Shown piece by piece: positions 61,721 through 64,000 of a stretch of 64,000 nucleotides of DNA. Origin of the DNA: Bog-756 sp963734435 (lineage in GTDB: Bacteria > Actinomycetota > Acidimicrobiia > Acidimicrobiales > RAAP-2); NCBI GenBank assembly GCA_963734435.1, contig CAVTHA010000010.1, forward strand, positions 393,987 to 457,986, read 5' to 3'. Position numbers and translations under genes: made by a program. Position 1 is the first letter of the stretch. Each line of letters opens with the position of its first letter. The notes under the pieces are model-generated. The model saw only the letters and a list, made by a program, of their open reading frames with translations, made no database searches and was not told the DNA's origin.

Positions 61721-63951
61721 TCCGACTCGGCCTGCGCTTGACGTTGGGAAGCGGTCGCGGTGCGGCGCTACGCATCCTCGTCACCGCGGTTGCGGTTGCC
61801 CTCGGAGTCGGTCTCCTGCTGTTCGCCCTGGCCGGCATGAACGGGCTGCACGCCCAGACCGACCGTGGTGTGTGGCTCGACACCTCAGCGCAATCGCCTA
61901 CGTCGACCGCGAGCAGCTCGACGTCCGACCGGCTGTGGTGGCTGCTCAGCGTCGACCAGTTCGGCAACCAGGTGATCGAACGAGTCGACGTCGCCGCTAC
62001 GGGACTAGGCGCACCGGTCCCTCCGGGGATTCCCCACCTGCCCGGAGCGGGAGAGTTCTACGCATCGCCGGCCCTCACGAACCTCCTCGCGTCCGTGCCG
62101 GCGAGCGAGCTGCGCGACCGGTTCTCCGGGCGCCAGATCGGGACCATCGGTGCAGCGGCTCTTCCGTCACCGAACTCACTGATCATCGTCATCGGCGACG
62201 AGGCACGCCAGCTCTCGCAGGCCCCTGGGGCGGTGAAGGTCCGAGGTATTCAGCACACGCCGAGCAGCTGCTTCAACTGCCAGAGCGGCGTCGGGAGCGG
62301 GGCCGTTCTGAAGTGGATCCTGGCGGGGGGAGCCGTCGCCCTGTTGTTGCCCGTGCTCATTTTGATCGCGACGGCGAGCCGGTTGTCCTCCGCTCGGCGA
62401 GAGGAGCGTTTTGCTGCGATGCGCCTCGTCGGCGCCACGCCGCGTCAGATCTCGGTGATCTCAGCGGTGGAGGCTACGGCTGCGGCTGTCGCTGGAGTGG
62501 CGATGGGGTTCGCTCTCTTCTTCCTGTTCCGACCACTGCTCATCCACGTCCCTTTCGCCGGAGCTCCGTTCGCCCAAGGCGACCTTTCGCTCCAGGGGAT
62601 CGACGTCGCGCTCGTCCTGATCGGCGTCCCGATCGCCGCAATCGTGTCCGCGCGCCTCGCGCTGCGCCGCGTCCAGATATCGCCGCTCGGTGTGACTCGG
62701 CGCGCCTCGTCAGCCCCGCCGCGGGCCGGCCGGATCATCCCGCTCCTGGCCGGCATCGCCCTGCTCGCGTTCTTCGACGCCGCCGGCAAGCCGAGCAGCA
62801 ACGGCGGCCAGATTCTGGTGTTGCTCGTGGGCCTCACCCTGATCTTGGTGGGGCTGTTCCTTGCCGGACCGTGGTTGACCAAGATGGGCTCTCGACTCAT
62901 GACCAGCCGGTCGAATCGTCCCGCCACACTCATTGCCGGTCGCCGGCTCCTCGACAATCCGAAGGCGGCATTCCGTTCGATCAGCGGGCTCGTGCTCGCT
63001 CTCTTCGTCGCGAGCGCCGCGATCGGGGCGCTCAGCTCGATCGTCGCCGTCAGCTCTGAGAGAGGCAGCGCCGGAACCGACACCCTCGCCGACATCTTCT
63101 GCGGATTCACGAGTTCGTGTGGCGCTTCCACCGAGGTTCCTTCTGCAGGCCAGGTGGTCACGGGGCTCCGCACAACGCCGGGGGTGCGCGGCGTGACAGT
63201 GGTCCACGTAGGCCCGTCCGCCGCTCAGCAGATGAACGGGGAGGGGCTGGTTGCGTGCGACCAGCTGGCGAAGACGCCGGCGATCGGCAGGTGCGCACCG
63301 GGAGCAACGGTGGCAACGATCGGCTTCTTCCTCCAGCCGGTCACTGGGGCCCACTCGCATTCGTCATCGACGGTCTGGCCTTCCGCTCACTTGTCGGTGG
63401 CGAGCATCGCCAGTCTTCCCGCCGAGGCGGTGGTCGTGGCCACGGACGGATCGTCCAACTCCCTCGAACGAGCACGGACCGCGCTCGACCGGCTCGTTCC
63501 TTTCCGCGCAACGCCGGAGGTGGTCAAGGGGAACACGCCGGGTACCTCGCGCATCCTCACGATGGTTCAGGACATGACCGACGTGATCATCGTGGCGAGC
63601 CTGATCATCGCCGCCTGCAGCCTTGCCGTGAACATCGCAGCCGGGCTGAGCGAGCGCAAGCGCCCGTTCAGCCTGCTCAGGCTCACTGGCGTCTCGACCG
63701 GCGTCCTGCACCGCGTCGTCGCGCTGGAGAGCGCGCTGCTGCTCCTTCTCGTCGCCGCGGTGTCGATCGTGGTCGGTCTGATTTCGGCTGCGCTCTACCT
63801 AAACTTTCAGGTCGGCATAGCGTTTCGAATCCCCGGTATCGCGTACTGGGCGACCGTCCTCGGTGGACTCGCTGCGTCACTGGCGATCATCGCCTCGACC
63901 TTCCCGCTCCTGAACCGGATCACGGGACCCGAGATCGCCCGGAACGAGTGA
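61717..63951 (+). CDS. FtsX-like ABC permease
   Basis: 744 residues, uninterrupted. A first membrane helix (ILVTAVAVALGVGLLLFALA), a large extracytoplasmic domain of about 180 residues, an FtsX unit (ILAGGAVALLLPVLILIATA, then SARREERFAAMRLVGATPRQ), more membrane spans, a second outer domain and a final FtsX unit (SLIIAACSLAVNIAAGLSER, KRPFSLLRLTGVSTGVLHRV). The outer domains carry cysteine pairs (SCFNCQ, FCGFTSSCG, ACDQ...GRCAPG), which could form disulfides. With the ATPase it forms an exporter or mechanotransmission-type complex. Confidence 0.93.
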   Translation: MIRLGLRLTLGSGRGAALRILVTAVAVALGVGLLLFALAGMNGLHAQTDRGVWLDTSAQSPTSTASSSTSDRLWWLLSVDQFGNQVIERVDVAATGLGAPVPPGIPHLPGAGEFYASPALTNLLASVPASELRDRFSGRQIGTIGAAALPSPNSLIIVIGDEARQLSQAPGAVKVRGIQHTPSSCFNCQSGVGSGAVLKWILAGGAVALLLPVLILIATASRLSSARREERFAAMRLVGATPRQISVISAVEATAAAVAGVAMGFALFFLFRPLLIHVPFAGAPFAQGDLSLQGIDVALVLIGVPIAAIVSARLALRRVQISPLGVTRRASSAPPRAGRIIPLLAGIALLAFFDAAGKPSSNGGQILVLLVGLTLILVGLFLAGPWLTKMGSRLMTSRSNRPATLIAGRRLLDNPKAAFRSISGLVLALFVASAAIGALSSIVAVSSERGSAGTDTLADIFCGFTSSCGASTEVPSAGQVVTGLRTTPGVRGVTVVHVGPSAAQQMNGEGLVACDQLAKTPAIGRCAPGATVATIGFFLQPVTGAHSHSSSTVWPSAHLSVASIASLPAEAVVVATDGSSNSLERARTALDRLVPFRATPEVVKGNTPGTSRILTMVQDMTDVIIVASLIIAACSLAVNIAAGLSERKRPFSLLRLTGVSTGVLHRVVALESALLLLLVAAVSIVVGLISAALYLNFQVGIAFRIPGIAYWATVLGGLAASLAIIASTFPLLNRITGPEIARNE

Positions 63952-63977
63952 CTGCACCCCACTGAGTCTGTGCAGTC
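63950..63977 (+). terminator. hairpin at the end of the ABC operon
   Basis: GACTGCAC and GTGCAGTC form an eight-base-pair stem with a 12-base loop, starting in the stop codon of the permease. No U-run; terminator candidate. Confidence 0.4.
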
Positions 63978-64000
63978 GGCACACCGTCCACGTCGATATC

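Noticed and set aside
1..64000. CRISPR arrays, rRNA, tRNA, plasmid or phage genes
   Set aside because: No regularly spaced repeats, no RNA gene structure and no phage or replication protein was found on reading both strands.

Overview
The window is high-GC (roughly two thirds by eye), gene-dense bacterial chromosome with many GTG starts, ATGA and GTGA stop/start overlaps, a split-B/FDOR-type F420-binding oxidoreductase, two F420-type LLM oxidoreductases and many ECF/ArsR/SRPBCC/VOC genes. This points to a soil or aquatic actinomycete (Actinomycetota; perhaps Acidimicrobiia or a related deep class). The class is inference: there is no rRNA or other marker gene here.

Layout. (1) 1-4.4 kb, minus strand: a DUF3237 / muconolactone-isomerase-like / peroxiredoxin trio beside a large LuxR-type ATPase regulator. 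(2) 4.5-7.5 kb: VOC proteins, nitronate monooxygenase, an F420-type oxidoreductase and remnants of a second VOC gene and an SDR gene. (3) 7.7-10.7 kb: TetR regulator divergent from a cytochrome P450-SDR pair, ended by a 1.6 kb IS630-type element inserted at CTAG inside the SDR stop codon. (4) 12.4-32.3 kb: a large catabolic locus. The minus arm holds a branched-chain-type ABC importer in which both permeases are fused and both ATPases are fused, then two acyl-CoA dehydrogenases, an aldehyde dehydrogenase, a VOC protein and a ferredoxin. The plus arm holds an LLM monooxygenase, epoxide hydrolase, CoA-transferase, SDR and two more acyl-CoA dehydrogenases. It closes with a DUF35-thiolase fusion and an amidohydrolase. 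Read together this looks like uptake, oxidation, CoA activation and side-chain or ring-remnant beta-oxidation of an unknown lipophilic compound (terpenoid, steroid-like or alicyclic).

(5) 32.5-36.2 kb: an ABC-2 exporter and its MerR regulator, with a MerR-type operator in an apparently leaderless promoter, then an LLM oxidoreductase. (6) 36.3-60.3 kb: a patchwork of small stress or detoxification modules: ECF sigma factors beside dihydrofolate-reductase-like and DGPF/YCII proteins, four ArsR-SRPBCC modules, MarR-controlled genes, VOC proteins, cupin, HIT, DUF899, an aminoglycoside-phosphotransferase-like kinase, and several truly broken genes (MFS, two alpha/beta hydrolases, two sigma factors). 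(7) 60.4-64 kb: a leaderless PadR-ABC-FtsX exporter operon.

Sequence quality caveat. About 30 single-base frameshifts interrupt genes that are otherwise intact on both sides, often a surplus G or C or a homopolymer length change. I treat these as probable sequencing or assembly indels and annotate the whole gene. Genes missing internal segments are called pseudogenes. No tRNA, rRNA or CRISPR array was seen.
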